Below are positions 7,524-15,946 of a stretch of DNA of 64,000 nt, in pieces; positions within the stretch are counted from its first letter, which is position 1; each line of letters opens with the position of its first letter. The notes beneath the pieces are model-generated. The model did no database searches. It worked only from the letters and a program-made list of their open reading frames with translations, and had not been told where the DNA came from. Both the position numbers and the translations under genes were made by a program. Origin of the DNA: DASQUK01 sp963813485. GTDB taxonomy: Bacteria; Actinomycetota; Acidimicrobiia; Acidimicrobiales; VFJN01. The stretch is taken from positions 1 to 64,000 of the forward strand of contig CAWEZE010000027.1 of NCBI GenBank assembly GCA_963813485.1, read 5' to 3'.

Positions 7524-8912
7524 TCAGACCGGTGCCCCCGGAGCAACCAGCGGCCATGGCCGCTCGCGCTCGATCAGGAGCGCCAGATCCAGTAGCAGGG
7601 CGTCGTCGTGGTGTCGGCCGATCAGCTGCATCCCGACCGGCAAGCCGTCCACGGTCCCGGCCGGTACGGAGATGGCCGGGTTGCCGACGATGTTGGCCGG
7701 GATCGTCAGGAGGCCGTTGTTCTCGGGGCCTACCGTCACATTGCCCACACGGGTGCTGATGCCGATGTCCGCGGGAAAGGCAACGTCGGGGTTGGTGGCG
7801 CAGACGACGACATCGACCTCGTCGAACACGTCGGCCATGCGTTCGTTGGCCTCGGTGCGCTGCGCTTCCACCTTGCCGGCGATGTCCAGGTTGAACATCT
7901 GATCCGCCAGGTCGAGCCCGAAGGCCATCTCCAGCGTCATGTCGTCCTTGCAGGCCGGCCAGAGACCGGTGAGCGCGCGGCGCAGCTGGGACACGTTGGC
8001 CATCGCCCACTCGAAGCCGAGACCCGGAAGGCGCACGGGCACGTCAACGATCCGCAGCCCGGCGTCGCTCGCCAACGCCTCGCCCGCCTCCCGCACCACG
8101 GCCTCGACCTCCGGACGGACCACCGCGTTCCCCAGATCGGGCACGATCGCCACGCGCAACCCGGCGGGAGCGTGCGTGCCCAGGTCACGCTCCCAGCCGT
8201 CGATGCGGGGCAGGCTGTAGGGGTCGCGCGCGTCGTAGCCGGAGCAGACGTCGAACCAGCGGGCGACGTCCCGGATGGAGCGGGCCACGCAGCCGACCAC
8301 AACCGTGAGGGGTGCGATCTCGGTGAGGGGACCCCGGGGGATGCGGCCGGCGGTGCCCTTCATCCCTACCAGGCCGCAGAAGCCCGCAGGGATGCGAATC
8401 GAGCCGCCGCCGTCGCTGCCCGTGGCGATGGGCAGGAGGCCGCCGGCCACCGCGGCGGCGGATCCGCCCGACGAGCCCCCGGCCGTGCGCCCGATCTGCC
8501 ACGGGTTGTGGGTCACCCCGTGGAGCTTGGTGACGCTCACGTTGAGCCCGCCGAACTCGCTGGCGGTCGTCTGCCCGACCTTGACGGCCCCGGCGCCCTC
8601 CAGGCGGCGCACCATGGTGGTGGTGTGGTCGGCCACGCGGTCGGCGAACACCAGGCTGCCTTCGGCCTAGGGCCAGCCCTCGACCGGTTCCAGCTCCTTG
8701 ACGCCGATGGGCACGCCGCCGAGCGGCCGCGACACGTCGGCCTCTGCGGCGGCGGCGCGCGCACCCTCCATGTCGACGTGGCACAGCGCGTCGAGCGCGC
8801 TGCGTCCGATCGCGGCCAGGACGAGCTCGACCTCTTCCTCGGGGTTGCGCTCGCCGGAGCGGAAGGCATCGACCAGTGAGCAGGCATCTCCTTGCCAGGG
8901 GGTGTCTGTCAT
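7524..8912 (-). pseudogene. Amidase (amidase-signature family) interrupted by in-frame TAG
   Basis: The reading frame encodes an almost complete amidase-signature hydrolase. The catalytic Lys is in GVPIGVKELE, upstream of the break. The cis-Ser and nucleophile Ser motifs (GGSSGGSAAAVA and GSDGGGSIRIPAG) lie downstream. A TAG at 8667-8669 follows GWP and precedes AEGSLVFADR in the same frame, exactly where relatives have one ordinary residue. Without the stop the product would be about 462 residues. GTG 8651 could reinitiate but would lose the catalytic Lys. Either the gene is dead, the TAG is read through, or it is a base error. Start chosen at ATG 8912 (MTDTPWQ). Confidence 0.85.
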
Positions 8913-8931
8913 GGCTGGGCAGTTTGGCACC

Positions 8932-8937
8932 TACAGT
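8932..8937 (+). promoter_or_regulatory. -10 box TACAGT of the thioesterase gene (leaderless type)
   Basis: TACAGT ends 7 bases before the ATG at 8945, with only CGCTTCG between. It sits in the 32-base gap between the divergent amidase and thioesterase genes. Confidence 0.55.
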
Positions 8938-8944
8938 CGCTTCG

Positions 8945-9760
8945 ATGGATGCCCGCAAGTGGCTCGGACTCGAACCGACGCACAACCCCATGCGCTGGGT
9001 CCTGCCGGTCACGCCCGGTATCTCCACCGCGGCGCCCTTCCTGTTCGGTGGGTGTGCGCTCGGCGCTGCCATCGCGGCCATGGAACACACCGGCCAGCGC
9101 CCGGTCATCTGGGCGAGCGCGCAGTACCTCTCCTACGCCCGGCCGCCGTCGATTCTCGACATCGACGTGACCCTGGCGGCGACGGGGAAGCACGTCACGC
9201 AGGCCCGCGTGGTGGGCCATGTGGGCGACACCGAGATCCTCACGGTCAACGCCGCCCTGGGCACCCGCGGCCACCAGGCCGAGAACGTCTGGGTGACCAG
9301 GCCGGAAGCGCCCCGCCCCGACGACTGCCCGGTCCGTCCGCCCCGGCTGTCGACCGGCGAGTCGATCCACGATCGCATCGACGTCCGGCTGGCGCGCGCC
9401 CGCCCCTGGGAGGACGTCGACGGCCATCCCGCACCCGAGGGGCGGTCGTCGGTGTGGGCGCGCATGCCCGACCTGCTGGACCTGTCGTCGGGTGCCAGCC
9501 TGGCGATCCTCGGCGACTACGTGCCCTTCGGCATCAGCCAGGCGCTCGGGCTCGCTGGGGGCGGGAACAGCAGCCTCGACAACACACTGCGGGTGTATCG
9601 GCTGGTGCCGACGGAATGGGTGCTCCTCGACATCCGCATCGATGCCGTCGCCCACGGGTTCGGACATGGCGTCGTCCACATCTGGGCCGAGGACGGGACC
9701 CTGCTGGCCACGGCCAGCCAGTCGACCATCGTCCGGGTCGGCGGCGAACGACGCGTGTGA
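8945..9760 (+). CDS. Acyl-CoA thioesterase (TesB-like double hotdog)
   Basis: The 271-residue protein resembles the double-hotdog acyl-CoA thioesterase family. The N-terminal hotdog has GGCALGAAIAAME and ASAQYLSYARPPSILDIDV. The C-terminal hotdog has DYVPFGISQALG and SLDNTLRVYRL, followed by WVLLDIRIDAVAHGFGHG and a final QSTIVRV strand, all usual for the TesB/4HBT_3 group. It would hydrolyse acyl-CoA to free acid and CoA in the cytosol. An LLM oxidoreductase follows 12 bases downstream and is probably co-transcribed. Confidence 0.82.
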   Translation: MDARKWLGLEPTHNPMRWVLPVTPGISTAAPFLFGGCALGAAIAAMEHTGQRPVIWASAQYLSYARPPSILDIDVTLAATGKHVTQARVVGHVGDTEILTVNAALGTRGHQAENVWVTRPEAPRPDDCPVRPPRLSTGESIHDRIDVRLARARPWEDVDGHPAPEGRSSVWARMPDLLDLSSGASLAILGDYVPFGISQALGLAGGGNSSLDNTLRVYRLVPTEWVLLDIRIDAVAHGFGHGVVHIWAEDGTLLATASQSTIVRVGGERRV

Positions 9761-9772
9761 CAGCATCCGGTC

Positions 9773-10759
9773 ATGCAGCGCTATGGCATGACCATTCCCT
9801 TCGACAGCGTTCCCTTGCACGAGCAACGCGACTGGATCGTGGAGCTGGCCGACCTCGGGTACACCGATGTCTGGTCGTCGGAGGCCAACGGGGCCGATGC
9901 CTTCACGCCGCTGGCGCTGGCCTCGGTCTGGGCACCATCCCTACGCCTGGGCACCGCCATCGTCCCGGCGTTCACCCGGGGACCGGGCTGCCTGGCGCAG
10001 AGCGTGGGGTCGCTCGCGCAGGCGGCGCCGGGCCGGTTCGCGCTGGGGGTGGGCACGTCGTCCGATGTCATCGTCGAGGGCTGGAACAGCATCCCGTTCG
10101 AGCAGCCCTACCAGCGCACCCGCGACATGGTGCGCTTCCTGCGTCAAGCCCTGACCGGCGAGAAGGTGACGGCCGAGTACGAGACGTTCTCGGTGCGAGG
10201 CTTCAAGCTGGGCGTGGTGCCGCTGGAGCCGGTGCCGATCCTGGTGGCCGCCCTCCGGGAAGGCATGCTGCGGCTGGCCGGCCGCGAGGGCGACGGCGCC
10301 ATCGTCAACTGGCTGTCGGCCGAAGACGTGGCCACGGTGGCGCCCATCGTGCGCGGTGCGGCCGAGGGGACGACCGGCGCGTCCGATGATGCGGTCCCCG
10401 AGATCGCGGCCCGCATCTTCGTGGCCGCGAGCGACGACGCCGACACGGTGCGGGGCATGGGACGCTTCGCGATCGCCGCCTACCTCAACGTGCCCGTGTA
10501 CGCCGCGTTCCACGAGTGGCTGGGGCGAGGCGACCAACTCGGAGACATGTGGCGGTTGTGGAAGGAGGGCGACCGCAAGGGGGCGCTGGGCGCCATCCCT
10601 GACGAGGTCGTGGACGAGCTGATCGTGTGGGGCAAGCCCGAGCAGTGCCGCGAGCACATCCAGCGCTATGTCGACAACGGCGTGTCCACGCCCGCGCTGG
10701 CACTGCTGCCGTTCGGTTACGACCAGCGGCAGGCGATCCGCGACCTAGCGCCTCGCTGA
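9773..10759 (+). CDS. LLM-class oxidoreductase, probably F420-dependent
   Basis: The 328-residue protein is a luciferase-like monooxygenase TIM barrel. Typical blocks are LADLGYTDVWSSEANGADAF, LRLGTAIVPAFTRGP, RFALGVGTSSDVIVEGWN and, near the C-terminus, WGKPEQCREHIQRYVDNGV. Actinobacterial members of this subgroup generally use F420 rather than FMN. The substrate is unknown. It is the second gene of a likely two-gene unit with the thioesterase, which hints at acyl-CoA or lipid metabolism. Confidence 0.85.
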   Translation: MQRYGMTIPFDSVPLHEQRDWIVELADLGYTDVWSSEANGADAFTPLALASVWAPSLRLGTAIVPAFTRGPGCLAQSVGSLAQAAPGRFALGVGTSSDVIVEGWNSIPFEQPYQRTRDMVRFLRQALTGEKVTAEYETFSVRGFKLGVVPLEPVPILVAALREGMLRLAGREGDGAIVNWLSAEDVATVAPIVRGAAEGTTGASDDAVPEIAARIFVAASDDADTVRGMGRFAIAAYLNVPVYAAFHEWLGRGDQLGDMWRLWKEGDRKGALGAIPDEVVDELIVWGKPEQCREHIQRYVDNGVSTPALALLPFGYDQRQAIRDLAPR

Positions 10760-10784
10760 CGCATTAGCGCGCTTCGGGGTCGCC

Positions 10785-10892
10785 GTGGGCGTGGGGCTGG
10801 CGGCGCTGGCCGAGCTTGCGCTCCGCCGTTTCGGCATCTTCGGGAAGCCGGCGCCCGAGGTGATCGCCACCGAAGACGATCTGGCGGCCTGA
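10785..10892 (+). CDS. Possible small single-helix membrane peptide
   Basis: A 35-codon frame from GTG 10785 encodes a hydrophobic stretch (VGVGLAALAELALRRFG) followed by a charged tail ending TEDDLAA. Third-position GC is high, as in neighbouring genes, and a GGGG sits 5 bases before GTG. The frame extends upstream without a start codon to a TAG inside the LLM gene. I recognise no family. It could be chance. Confidence 0.3.
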   Translation: MGVGLAALAELALRRFGIFGKPAPEVIATEDDLAA

Positions 10893-10903
10893 GCGCGCGT
10901 CAG

Positions 10904-11485
10904 CTAGGCCCCAGCCATCGAGCGGACGAGTGCGTGCTCGACCAGCGTGACGAGCACGGGCACGACCGAGCGGCCTTCGCGGGCGTCGCAAGCCACCAGC
11001 GGTACGTCCGGTGCGAGGGCCAATGCGTCGCGGACCGACTCCAGCGGGTGCCGCGGGGCGTCGTCGAACAGGTTGATGGCGACGACGAACGGCACCTGCC
11101 TGTCCTCGAAGAAGTCGATGGCCGCGAACCCGTCGGCGATGCGGCGGGTGTCGATCAGGACGATGGCGCCCGCCGCGCCCCGGGCTATGTCGTCCCACAT
11201 GAACCAGAACCGATCCTGGCCCGGGGTACCGAACACGTAGAGGACCATGCCTTCGTCGATGGTCCGGCGCCCGAAGTCGAGGGCGACGGTGGTGGTGGAC
11301 TTGCCCCGCACGGCCGACAGGTCGTCGATGCCCACCGAGAGATCGGTCATCGCCGCCTCGGTGCTCAGCGCCGCGATCTCGGAGGCGGCCCCGACGAACG
11401 TGGTCTTGCCGGCGCCGAAACCGCCGGCGATCACGATCTTCACCGGGATCGGTGCCTCGACGGCAGGGTCCGGATATGCGCTCAT
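10904..11485 (-). CDS. cvnD: Conservon GTPase (CvnD/MglA-like)
   Basis: The 193-residue small GTPase has P-loop GGFGAGKTT (21-29), switch-region Thr near residue 45, a DTPGQ-like FGTPGQDRF motif, and a NLFDD base-recognition variant of NKxD. These features match CvnD of Streptomyces conservons, relatives of MglA. It is the last gene of the cvnA-B-C-D operon; its ATG overlaps the cvnC stop by 4 bases. It probably switches state in response to the roadblock and kinase partners at the membrane. No cvnE cytochrome P450 follows. Confidence 0.9.
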   Translation of the reverse strand: MSAYPDPAVEAPIPVKIVIAGGFGAGKTTFVGAASEIAALSTEAAMTDLSVGIDDLSAVRGKSTTTVALDFGRRTIDEGMVLYVFGTPGQDRFWFMWDDIARGAAGAIVLIDTRRIADGFAAIDFFEDRQVPFVVAINLFDDAPRHPLESVRDALALAPDVPLVACDAREGRSVVPVLVTLVEHALVRSMAGA

Positions 11486-11844
11486 GCCTGCGCCTTCAGT
11501 CCATGGAGGAGGCGCTCGAGGATCTCGCGATGCGGTCGGCCGCTGTCGGTGACGCTGGGCCGGTGAACGGCGAGGTAGCCGCCGCTATGCAGGTCGGACA
11601 CCAGCACCGCCGCCACGCCGAGGGGCACGCCGAGGTGCGCCGCGATCTCGGCCACCGATACCGGGCGACCGCACAGGTCCACGATCTGCCCCTGCTCGAA
11701 GCGCAGTTGCGGGCGCGCCGTGCGGCCGTCGCTCGTGACTACGACCATCGTCTCCCAGGGCAGGTCGCGCCCGTCCGGCTGGGTGCGACCCTGGGTCAGG
11801 GCGTAGAACGGCACCAGCCGGGGGTCGTCGGGGAACACGTTCAT
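11482..11844 (-). CDS. cvnC: DUF742 conservon protein (CvnC)
   Basis: The 120-residue protein matches DUF742. It starts near a VPFYALTQGRT block, which in this family carries a winged-helix fold, has VSVAEIAAHLGVPLGVAAVLVSDL as the HTH-like centre (about residues 64-87) and ends in LERLLHGLKAQA. The ATG at 11844 lies inside the end of cvnB and its stop overlaps cvnD, giving tight translational coupling. Its role in conservons is probably as an adaptor for the roadblock protein and GTPase. Confidence 0.88.
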   Translation of the reverse strand: MNVFPDDPRLVPFYALTQGRTQPDGRDLPWETMVVVTSDGRTARPQLRFEQGQIVDLCGRPVSVAEIAAHLGVPLGVAAVLVSDLHSGGYLAVHRPSVTDSGRPHREILERLLHGLKAQA

Positions 11845-12260
11845 CGCGGGGGCATGACCTGGCCGTCGGCCCGGAGCGCGGGCGTCAGCACCTGCCCGAT
11901 GCGGGTGACCAGCAGGCTCATCTCGTAGCCGATGAGGCCGATGTCGCAATCGGTGCCGCACATCAACGCCAGGGCGGACCCGTCGCCGATGGTGGTGACG
12001 AACAGGTAGCCGCGGGTCAGCTCGACGATCACCTGTTGGACCGCGCCGGCATCCAGGCAACGAGCCGCGCCGGCCGTGAGGCTGGCGAGCCCCGACGTGA
12101 CTGCGGCCAGCTGGTCGGCGGTGTCGCGGGCGAGCCGGTGAGAGTGGGCGAGGACCAGACCGTCGGTCGTCACGACCAGGGCGTTGCTCACGCCGGGGAT
12201 GCGGTCGACGAAGCTGTTGATCAGCCAGTCGAGCTCTCCACCGTCGTGGGCGTTGTTCAC
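11841..12260 (-). CDS. cvnB: Roadblock/LC7 domain protein (CvnB)
   Basis: This 139-residue protein is a roadblock/LC7 domain: LDWLINSFVDRIPGVSNALVV at the start, DGLVLAHSHRLARDTADQLAAVTSGLASL in the middle, and a GYLFVTTIGDGSALALM strand. In conservons, CvnB binds the GTPase CvnD and acts as its regulator. It overlaps cvnA by 4 bases upstream and cvnC by 4 bases downstream. Confidence 0.9.
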   Translation of the reverse strand: MNNAHDGGELDWLINSFVDRIPGVSNALVVTTDGLVLAHSHRLARDTADQLAAVTSGLASLTAGAARCLDAGAVQQVIVELTRGYLFVTTIGDGSALALMCGTDCDIGLIGYEMSLLVTRIGQVLTPALRADGQVMPPR

Positions 12261-14332
12261 GGACCATCCTCTTCGGGGTGGGTCTCGATGTCGACCGGAG
12301 GCGCGGCGGCGGCCGCAGCCCGCCCTGCCCGCTGGTTGGCCTGGAAGCGCGACAGCATCGAACCGGCCTGCGCGCCGGGTCGCCAGTCGGCCGGCGTGGT
12401 GCCGCCCGCGGCGAGCGGGCCCGTACCGTCGCCGCCGGACATCTTGCGCAGCGAGGGGGCCAGGCTGGCGCCCGGCACTCGGCGGACGAGGCCGTCGGCG
12501 GTCACCGGCGACGAGGTGGCGCTGACGGTTGTGGGATCGGGCGTGGCGATCGGTGGTGCAGGCTGCGCGGACGGAGCCGCGAACGGCGGTGCAGGCTGCG
12601 CGTACGGAGGCACAGGCTCCGGGAACGGTGGTGCAGGCTGCGCGTACGGAGGCACAGGCTCCGGGAACGGTGGTGCAGGCTGCGCGTACGGAGGCACAGG
12701 CTCCGGGAACGGTGGTGCAGGCTGCGCGTACGGAGGCACAGGCTCCGGGAACGGTGGTGCAGGCTGCGCGTCGGTGGCACAGGCTCCGGGAACGGTGGGC
12801 AGGCTGCGTAGGACGGCCAGGCGATCCGGGACGCCGGCCGGCTCGGCAACGGCGACCGCCGTCTGGGGGGCGAGGGACGACCTGTCCAGGTTGTGGTGCT
12901 GGACGACCCAGGGGCCGCCGTCATATCCCCCGGCTCCGGCGAGCGCGGACGACGCGAAGGCCGGCGACGTCACTTCGGGGGCCGGCAGCCGACGTTCGCT
13001 GACGACGTCCTGCGGCAGCGTCACCAGGGCGGTGACCCCGCCGCCCGGCGTGTGCGCCAAGCTCACGCGTAGCCCGAGGCGAACGGCCAGCCGACCAACG
13101 ACGTGGAAGCCCAACGTCGAGCGACGGGGGTCCACGTCCGGCGGGTTGGCGAGCAGTTCGTTGGCCGCCTGCATGTGCTCGTCGGACACGCCGATGCCCG
13201 TGTCCTCGATGCTGAGCAGGAACGTCCGCCCTTCGCCGGGCACCAGATGGGTCCGCACCCGGACCCCCGAGGTCGGTGGCGAGAACATGGTGGCGTTCTC
13301 GATCAGCTCTGCCAGCAGGTGGGAGAGGTCGGCCACCACCCGGCCCGACACCTCGAGGTAGTCGCTCACCAGCACCTCGACCCGCGGATAGTCCTCGACT
13401 TCCGCAGCGGCGGCGCGAACCACCTCGGACAGCGGAACCGGCCGTCCCCACAGACGCGGCGGTTCGTCGCCCGACAGCACCAGCAGTGACTCGGCGTTGC
13501 GCCGGATGCGGGTGGCGAGGTGGTCGAGCTGGAACAGGTCGGACAGGGCCTCGGGCTTGTTCTCCTGCTGCTCGAGCTCGGAGATGAGCGCCAGTTGCCG
13601 GTCGAGCAGCGACTGGTTGCGCCGGGCGAGGTTGACGAAGAGTTCCGAGATCGACTGACGCTGGGCCGCCTGGGCCTGGACCGCCCCGAGCTCCGATTCC
13701 GCCAGGTCGGACGCCAGCCGGGCGCTGCGGTGCTGCTCGATCTCGGTGTTCTTCCAGAAGATGATGACGCCGATGCAAGCCGCCAGCACCGCCACACCAT
13801 GGATCGCCGCCCAGCTCCACGGGCGGTTCTGCGCCGCGTCATGGTTGAACATGAGGTCGGCCGCGATGCTGCTGCCGACTCCGTGGGACAGCACCGTGAA
13901 CATCACGTCCCAGAGGAATGGCACCCAGTCCTGGTAGAGGGCGATCAGGCCGATGAGGATGAAGAAGTGGAAGTGCGCCTCGATCGTTCCGCCCGACAGG
14001 TGGACCAACACGGACGAACAGAACACCAGGCCTGCGGTGACGAAGAACGCCGCCAGACGGCGATTGCGCGCCATCCGCGCGAAGACGAGGCAGAACGCGG
14101 GGATCGCGATCTCGAGGGCGGAATGGCGCACGCCGTAGCCCTGCCAAACGCCGAAGGCGAACAACGCCGGCAGATGCAGCCCCAGGATCCAGCAGATCAG
14201 CAGGTGGCGCCGGCGGAACGACTCTTCGTCGAGCGTGTTGCCCCGGGGGAGGTAGTCGAGCATGGTGCGGATGGCCCGGCGGATCGGACCCCGCCGGCGG
14301 CCGTTCTCGGTCAGCGACGACCTGAGATGCAT
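12257..14332 (-). CDS. cvnA: Conservon membrane sensor histidine kinase (CvnA-like)
   Basis: The ~691-residue product has an N-terminal membrane part of about six helices (about residues 30-190), which includes the unusual HLSGGTIEAHFHFF segment. Then come a coiled coil, a DHp-like helix (FQLDHLATRIRRNAESLL) and a HATPase_c domain with N-box ELIENATMFS, EDTGIG and the TLGFHVVGRLA box. The last ~230 residues are Pro/Ala-rich, with four perfect 14-residue repeats of PAPPFPEPVPPYAQ type. It heads the cvn operon. I place the start at ATG 14332 (GGGG 8 bases upstream); ATG 14461 is an alternative. The repeat tail is probably disordered and may bind partners. Confidence 0.88.
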   Translation of the reverse strand: MHLRSSLTENGRRRGPIRRAIRTMLDYLPRGNTLDEESFRRRHLLICWILGLHLPALFAFGVWQGYGVRHSALEIAIPAFCLVFARMARNRRLAAFFVTAGLVFCSSVLVHLSGGTIEAHFHFFILIGLIALYQDWVPFLWDVMFTVLSHGVGSSIAADLMFNHDAAQNRPWSWAAIHGVAVLAACIGVIIFWKNTEIEQHRSARLASDLAESELGAVQAQAAQRQSISELFVNLARRNQSLLDRQLALISELEQQENKPEALSDLFQLDHLATRIRRNAESLLVLSGDEPPRLWGRPVPLSEVVRAAAAEVEDYPRVEVLVSDYLEVSGRVVADLSHLLAELIENATMFSPPTSGVRVRTHLVPGEGRTFLLSIEDTGIGVSDEHMQAANELLANPPDVDPRRSTLGFHVVGRLAVRLGLRVSLAHTPGGGVTALVTLPQDVVSERRLPAPEVTSPAFASSALAGAGGYDGGPWVVQHHNLDRSSLAPQTAVAVAEPAGVPDRLAVLRSLPTVPGACATDAQPAPPFPEPVPPYAQPAPPFPEPVPPYAQPAPPFPEPVPPYAQPAPPFPEPVPPYAQPAPPFAAPSAQPAPPIATPDPTTVSATSSPVTADGLVRRVPGASLAPSLRKMSGGDGTGPLAAGGTTPADWRPGAQAGSMLSRFQANQRAGRAAAAAAPPVDIETHPEEDGP
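12588..12796 (-). repeat. 42-bp perfect tandem repeats in the cvnA tail
   Basis: Four 42-bp units (12588-12629, 12630-12671, 12672-12713, 12714-12755) are identical and encode the 14-residue Pro-rich repeat of the kinase tail. A fifth unit (12756-12796) is 41 bp with a 1-base loss and changes, so it is read in another frame as TVPGACATDAQ. Perfect identity points to recent expansion or gene conversion. There are no spacers, so it is not CRISPR. Confidence 0.9.
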
Positions 14333-14668
14333 GGGCGTGCCCCTGGCGTCGCGGCCGTCATCGCGAGCGTCGGGGTGGGTGGTACCAGAAGCACGCGAAC
14401 CATTGGTATGACCGCTCCGTCGTGCTGGACCAGCCGGATCGCCCCAGACCCGATCCTTCATAGGGTCCCAATTCTTAACACAACAGGTGGGCGGAACATC
14501 CATCCCTAAGCACGTTCAGCGTTCTCCGCGGGGGTTCAAGCTGGGCGTTGCGCACATCCGTTCCCATGAATTCGGCCGATGCGCTACGCAACGTGGTGAT
14601 AGCAGTACGATGTCGCCCAGGTTGCGGACGTCGGAATTGGCGATGGGCGGGGTCGTAGTGTCGGCGCC
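14333..14668. other. Divergent intergenic region between cvnA and the MBL hydrolase gene
   Basis: This stretch of ~336 bases holds no convincing gene. The cvnA frame stays open to 14503, so its true start may lie inside. On the plus strand the only clear signal is TAGTGT at 14656-14661. Upstream of 14461 the minus strand reads TTAAGAAT, a possible -10 for the conservon operon. Confidence 0.5.
14656..14661 (+). promoter_or_regulatory. -10 box TAGTGT of the MBL hydrolase gene (leaderless type)
   Basis: TAGTGT ends 7 bases before ATG 14669 (spacer CGGCGCC) and there is no ribosome site. Confidence 0.55.
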
Positions 14669-15940
14669 ATGAGCCGCGGCGCACTCGAGGTGACGGACAA
14701 GCTTTGGACCGGCGAGATCTCGGTGGAGCAGGTGCATCCCGTGGCGGTCAACAGTGACCTCGACGAGGTCGCACCCGGCGTCGCCTTCATCACGGCGTTC
14801 GGCAACGTGACGGGCGTCGTCGCCGACGGGGCACTGGTGTTGGTGGACACGGGGAGCCAGTTCCTGGCCCGCGCCAACTTCGACAAGATGCGGGTCTGGA
14901 CCGACCTTCCGCTGGCGGCGGCGCTATACACGCACGGGCACATCGATCACGTCTTCGGTCTCGGGCCCTACGAGGACGAGGCTGACGCCGCGGGTCGTCA
15001 CCGGCCGCGGGTGGTGGCCCACGAGTTGGTGTCGGACCGATTCGACCGGTACCGCCTCACCGCCGGCTACAACGCGGTGATCAACGCGCGGCAGTTCAAG
15101 GTCCCGGGCCTGCAGTGGCCCACGGAGTACCGCTACCCCGACGAGACCTACGTTCAGAGGCACGACGTCGAGGTGGGGGACGAGCGCTTCGAGCTGCACC
15201 ATGGCCGGGGTGAGACCGATGACCACACGTGGATCTGGATGCCCGAGCGGAACGCGGTCTGCACGGGCGACCTGTTCATCTGGGCGTCGCCCAACTGCGG
15301 GAATCCCCAGAAGGTGCAGCGCTACCCGCGGGACTGGGCGGTCGCGCTACGCGAGATGGTGGCGCTCGAGCCTGAGTTGCTACTGCCCGGGCACGGCTGG
15401 CCCATCGCCGGTGCCGAGCGGGTGCGACAGGCGCTCACCGAGACGGCGGACCTGCTCGACAGCCTGGTCGATCAGACGCTCGAGCTGATGAACGCCGGCG
15501 CGCGCCTCGACGACATCGTGCACACGGTGCGAGCACCGGCAGACCTCCTCGAGCGCCCCTACCTCCGGCCCGTCTACGACGAGCCCGAGTTCGTGGTGCG
15601 GACCGTGTGGCGCCTCTACGGCGGCTGGTACGACGGCAACCCGGCCCACCTGAAGCCCGCCCCGGAGCGCGAGCTGGCCGGGGAGCTGGCGGCGCTCGTG
15701 GGTGGGGCGGCACGGTTGGCGGACCGTGCGGCCGAGTTGGCGGCGGCCGGGGAACCGCGCCTGGCGGGGCACCTGGCCGAGCTCGCCGCGCAGGCGGCGC
15801 CCGACGACGCGGGCGTTCACCGGGTGCGGGCCGAGGTGTTCAGCGCCCGGTCGGCCGAGGAGCTGTCGACGATGTCGAAGGGCGTGTTCTCCTGGGCCGC
15901 CGACGAGTCCCAGGCCCGCCTCGCCGAGATGGGCGACTGA
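14669..15940 (+). CDS. MBL-fold hydrolase, alkylsulfatase-like
   Basis: The 423-residue protein has the metallo-beta-lactamase metal motif THGHIDH (88-94), a later metal-ligand region CTGDLFIW, and a final His in LLPGHG. The second half, with RTVWRLYGGWYDGNPAHLKPA, matches the alkyl-sulfatase dimerisation domain of SdsA1/BDS1-type sec-alkylsulfatases, though the protein is shorter and lacks their SCP2-like C-terminal domain. It would cleave an ester using two zinc ions; the sulfate-ester substrate is inference. There is no obvious secretion signal. Confidence 0.8.
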   Translation: MSRGALEVTDKLWTGEISVEQVHPVAVNSDLDEVAPGVAFITAFGNVTGVVADGALVLVDTGSQFLARANFDKMRVWTDLPLAAALYTHGHIDHVFGLGPYEDEADAAGRHRPRVVAHELVSDRFDRYRLTAGYNAVINARQFKVPGLQWPTEYRYPDETYVQRHDVEVGDERFELHHGRGETDDHTWIWMPERNAVCTGDLFIWASPNCGNPQKVQRYPRDWAVALREMVALEPELLLPGHGWPIAGAERVRQALTETADLLDSLVDQTLELMNAGARLDDIVHTVRAPADLLERPYLRPVYDEPEFVVRTVWRLYGGWYDGNPAHLKPAPERELAGELAALVGGAARLADRAAELAAAGEPRLAGHLAELAAQAAPDDAGVHRVRAEVFSARSAEELSTMSKGVFSWAADESQARLAEMGD

Positions 15941-15946
15941 CCCCGG

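Noticed and set aside
12588..12796. Possible CRISPR array from regular repeats
   Set aside because: The 42-bp repeats (and the 39-bp ones at 48.8 kb) are contiguous without spacers, lie in coding frames and no cas gene is near; the RecB-like nuclease at 24 kb is a stand-alone family member.
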